Assembly: GCF_000003815.2 (NCBI RefSeq)
Contig: NC_049990.1
Span: 20,923,189 to 20,987,188, forward strand
Reading direction: 5' to 3'
DNA: 64,000 nucleotides
Source of the DNA: Branchiostoma floridae
Taxonomy: Eukaryota; Chordata; Leptocardii; Amphioxiformes; Branchiostomatidae
Below the pieces are notes generated by a model. The model worked only from the letters and a program-made list of their open reading frames with translations. It had not been told where the DNA came from and ran no database searches. Each line of letters opens with the position of its first letter. Position 1 is the stretch's first letter. The position numbers and the translations under genes are program-made. Of the stretch, positions 61,068 to 64,000 are shown in pieces.

Positions 61068-63876
61068 GGGGCATGGCTGGGGACCAATGGCGGTCGCACA
61101 TCTCTTCGTCGCTCTTAAGGGCCCTTAAAAAACCCTGGTTCCATTGGAATGCATTGCGCCAGGGTTTTTTACACCTATTTCTTTTATACCAAGGAAGTAC
61201 CGCCGGCGCTTAGCACCAAGACACGCCCGTCACCCGCCCGCATCGACCTAGCGCGAAAGATCCGGATTCCGGGGCCGTCTGGCTGCCTGAGGCGGTGAAA
61301 TCGGGTCTACACCTGTCCAGCTTGATGACGTCATCATGGCCTTCAGGACCGCGGAAGGTATAATCGCAGCATATGGCCAGAAAGAGACATCTTTCCCCCA
61401 GACTATGGTGCCTGTCCTTAGCGCCTTGGCCAGGGGCATGGCTGGGGACCAATGGCGGGCGCACATCTCGTCGCCGCTCTTAAGGGCCCTTAAAAAGCCC
61501 TGGGTCCCATTGGAATGCATTGCGCCAGGGCTTTTTACACCTATTTCTTTTATACCAAGGAGGTACCGCCGGCGCTTAGCACCAAGACACGCCCGTCACC
61601 CGCCCGCATCGACCTAGCGCGAAAGATCCGGATTCCGGGGCCGTCTGGCTGCCTGAGGCGGTGAAATCGGGTCTACACCTGTCCAGCTTGATGACGTCAT
61701 CATGGCCTTCAGGACCGCGGAAGGTATAATCGCAGCATATGGCCAGAAAGAGACATCTTTCCCCCAGACTATGGTGCCTGTCCTCAGCGCCTTGGCCAGG
61801 GGCATGGCTGAGGACCAATGGCGGGCGCACATCTCGTCGCCGCTCTTAAGGGCCCTTAAAAAGCCCTGGGTCCCATTGGAATGCATTGCGCCAGGGCTTT
61901 TTACACCTATTTCTTTTATACCAAGGAAGTACCGCCGGCGCTTAGCACCAAGACACGCCCGTCACCCGCCCGCATCGACCTAGCGCGAAAGATCCGGATT
62001 CCGGGGCCGTCTGGCTGCCTGAGGCGGTGAAATCGGGTCTACACCTGTCCAGCTTGATGACGTCATCATGGCCTTCAGGACCGCGGAAGGTATAATCGCA
62101 GCATATGGCCAGAAAGAGACATCTTTCCCCCAGACTATGGTGCCTGTCCTCAGCGCCTTGGCCAGGGGCATGGCTGGGGACCAATGGCGGGCGCACATCT
62201 CGTCGCCGCTCTTAAGGGCCCTTAAAAAGCCCTGGGTCCCATTGGAATGCATTGCGCCAGGGCTTTTTACACCTATTTCTTTTATACCAAGGAAGTACCG
62301 CCGGCGCTTAGCACCAAGACACGCCCGTCACCCGCCCGCATCGACCTAGCGCGAAAGATCCGGATTCCGGGGCCGTCTGGCTGCCTGAGGCGGTGAAATC
62401 GGGTCTACACCTGTCCAGCTTGATGACGTCATCATGGCCTTCAGGACCGCGGAAGGTATAATCGCAGCATATGGCCAGAAAGAGACATCTTTCCCCCAGA
62501 CTATGGTGCCTGTCCTCAGCGCCTTGGCCAGGGGCATGGCTGGGGACCAATGGCGGGCGCACATCTCGTCGCCGCTCTTAAGGGCCCTTAAAAAGCCCTG
62601 GGTCCCATTGGAATGCATTGCGCCAGGGCTTTTTACACCTATTTCTTTTATACCAAGGAAGTACCGCCGGCGCTTAGCACCAAGACACGCCCGTCACCCG
62701 CCCGCATCGACCTAGCGCGAAAGATCCGGATTCCGGGGCCGTCTGGCTGCCTGAGGCGGTGAAATCGGGTCTACACCTGTCCAGCTTGATGACGTCATCA
62801 TGGCCTTCAGGACCGCGGAAGGTATAATCGCAGCATATGGCCAGAAAGAGACATCTTTCCCCCAGACTATGGTGCCTGTCCTCAGCGCCTTGGCCAGGGG
62901 CATGGCTGGGGACCAATGGCGGGCGCACATCTCGTCGCCGCTCTTAAGGGCCCTTAAAAAGCCCTGGGTCCCATTGGAATGCATTGCGCCAGGGCTTTTT
63001 ACACCTATTTCTTTTATACCAAGGAAGTACCGCCGGCGCTTAGCACCAAGACACGCCCGTCACCCGCCCGCATCGACCTAGCGCGAAAGATCCGGATTCC
63101 GGGGCCGTCTGGCTGCCTGAGGCGGTGAAATCGGGTCTACACCTGTCCAGCTTGATGACGTCATCATGGCCTTCAGGACCGCGGAAGGTATAATCGCAGC
63201 ATATGGCCAGAAAGAGACATCTTTCCCCCAGACTATGGTGCCTGTCCTCAGCGCCTTGGCCAGGGGCATGGCTGGGGACCAATGGCGGGCGCACATCTCG
63301 TCGCCGCTCTTAAGGGCCCTTAAAAAGCCCTGGGTCCCATTGGAATGCATTGCGCCAGGGCTTTTTACACCTATTTCTTTTATACCAAGGAAGTACCGCC
63401 GGCGCTTAGCACCAAGACACGCCCGTCACCCGCCCGCATCGACCTAGCGCGAAAGATCCGGATTCCGGGGCCGTCTGGCTGCCTGAGGCGGTGAAATCGG
63501 GTCTACACCTGTCCAGCTTGATGACGTCATCATGGCCTTCAGGACCGCGGAAGGTATAATCGCAGCATATGGCCAGAAAGAGACATCTTTCCCCCAGACT
63601 ATGGTGCCTGTCCTCAGCGCCTTGGCCAGGGGCATGGCTGGGGACCAATGGCGGGCGCACATCTCGTCGCCGCTCTTAAGGGCCCTTAAAAAGCCCTGGG
63701 TCCCATTGGAATGCATTGCGCCAGGGCTTTTTACACCTATTTCTTTTATACCAAGGAAGTACCGCCGGCGCTTAGCACCAAGACACGCCCGTCACCCGCC
63801 CGCATCGACCTAGCGCGAAAGATCCGGATTCCGGGGCCGTCTGGCTGCCTGAGGCGGTGAAATCGGGTCTACACCT
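61068..63876. repeat. 366-bp tandem satellite array, about 7.7 units
   Basis: A first divergent unit (365 bp) is followed by six nearly identical 366-bp units and a partial one. Visible differences are single bases, e.g. AGGAGGTACC at 61,558 and GCTGAGGACC near 61,806. Each unit has a TTAAGGGCCCTTAA palindrome, a 12-bp-stem hairpin, ATTTCTTTTATACCAAGGAA and GATGACGTCATC, the last containing a perfect CRE. Because 366 is a multiple of three, each unit offers the same 93-codon plus-strand frame (MAFRTAEGIIAAYGQ...) and 84- and 90-codon minus-strand frames. These repeat with the unit and are not counted as genes. Homogeneity implies recent amplification or gene conversion, and assembly may have collapsed copies. 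Confidence 0.95.
61127..61170. other. Hairpin of the divergent first satellite unit
   Basis: Stem arms AAAAAACCCTGG (61,127-61,138) and CCAGGGTTTTTT (61,159-61,170) enclose a 20-base loop. All later units have AAAAAGCCCTGG and CCAGGGCTTTTT with a 21-base loop. The one stem position that differs changes on both arms (G-C to A-T), so pairing is kept. In later units the feature recurs every 366 bases. Confidence 0.85.
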
Positions 63877-63882
63877 TCCAGC

Positions 63883-64000
63883 CCCTGAAGGCGTGCTCGT
63901 TGGGCATCTTGGCCCCCCGAATGGCCAAACCCCCCCAAGAGGAAACCACCGAGGCACCCTTCTCCACTAACATGGGGACCCGTCCCCAAATCCTCGGGCT
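63883..64000. other. Array flank, unassigned
   Basis: Sequence after the last partial unit is GC-rich and open in one plus-strand frame to the window end (starting FQPLKACSLGILAPRMAKPP). It could be part of another element or an exon. It is too short to tell. Confidence 0.3.

Noticed and set aside
61068-63876. CRISPR-like array
   Set aside because: Units are contiguous with no unique spacers and the genome is eukaryotic. The smaller arrays were rejected for the same reason.
61210-63957. Recurring 93-, 84- and 90-codon frames, as a family of tandem genes
   Set aside because: They repeat with the 366-bp satellite, exist on both strands at once, and have no upstream initiation context or known domain. 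The plus frame may be an element relic, but nothing supports expression.

Overview
The window is animal nuclear DNA. Genes are split by GT-AG introns, intergenic stretches are long, there are two assembly gaps (876 N and 100 N), and mobile-element debris is dense. A lancelet (Branchiostoma) is my best guess. It rests on remembered repeat families (the word ATCTCCAAGCAGATGTT, a tRNA-derived SINE body, a LINE tail ending in GCAATAAAC) and on the abundant palindrome TAACGTTA. Another marine invertebrate is not excluded. No homology search was possible.

Layout. Positions 1-43,700 are gene-poor. I find no complete gene there, only three candidate first coding exons: minus strand at 6,295-6,376 and 36,947-37,101, plus strand at 18,339-18,448. 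The rest is MITEs, tandem repeats, a 5'-truncated LINE (about 21,330-21,735), a SINE (34,190-34,376) and an unusual 1.16-kb element with C/G-run terminal inverted repeats (42,248-43,403).

Positions 43,780-60,950 hold three multi-exon genes that I assembled by hand. Every reading frame and intron phase closes. (1) 44,898-51,805, plus strand, 12 coding exons, 523 aa: a seven-transmembrane protein of the gustatory-receptor-like (GRL) family, relatives of insect chemoreceptors. (2) 53,464-56,260, plus strand, 5 exons, 198 aa: a small basic protein I do not recognise. (3) 57,319-60,671, minus strand, 5 exons, 530 aa: an acidic, low-complexity single-pass protein with a mitochondrial-type N-terminus, also unrecognised. 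Genes 2 and 3 converge, with candidate poly(A) signals 39 bases apart.

Positions 60,955-63,876 hold a reverse-transcriptase scrap that runs straight into a 366-bp tandem array of about 7.7 units. The array reaches almost to the window end.

The most interesting observations are the GRL gene; an in-frame second copy of its last transmembrane segment just past the stop codon that differs only by synonymous changes over its 15-codon core; a hairpin in the 366-bp repeat whose one divergent stem pair is compensated on both arms; and recurrent TGACGTCA palindromes, six inside coding exons of gene 3, one in each 366-bp unit and two in a tandem duplication upstream of gene 2. The three genes show no evident shared pathway.
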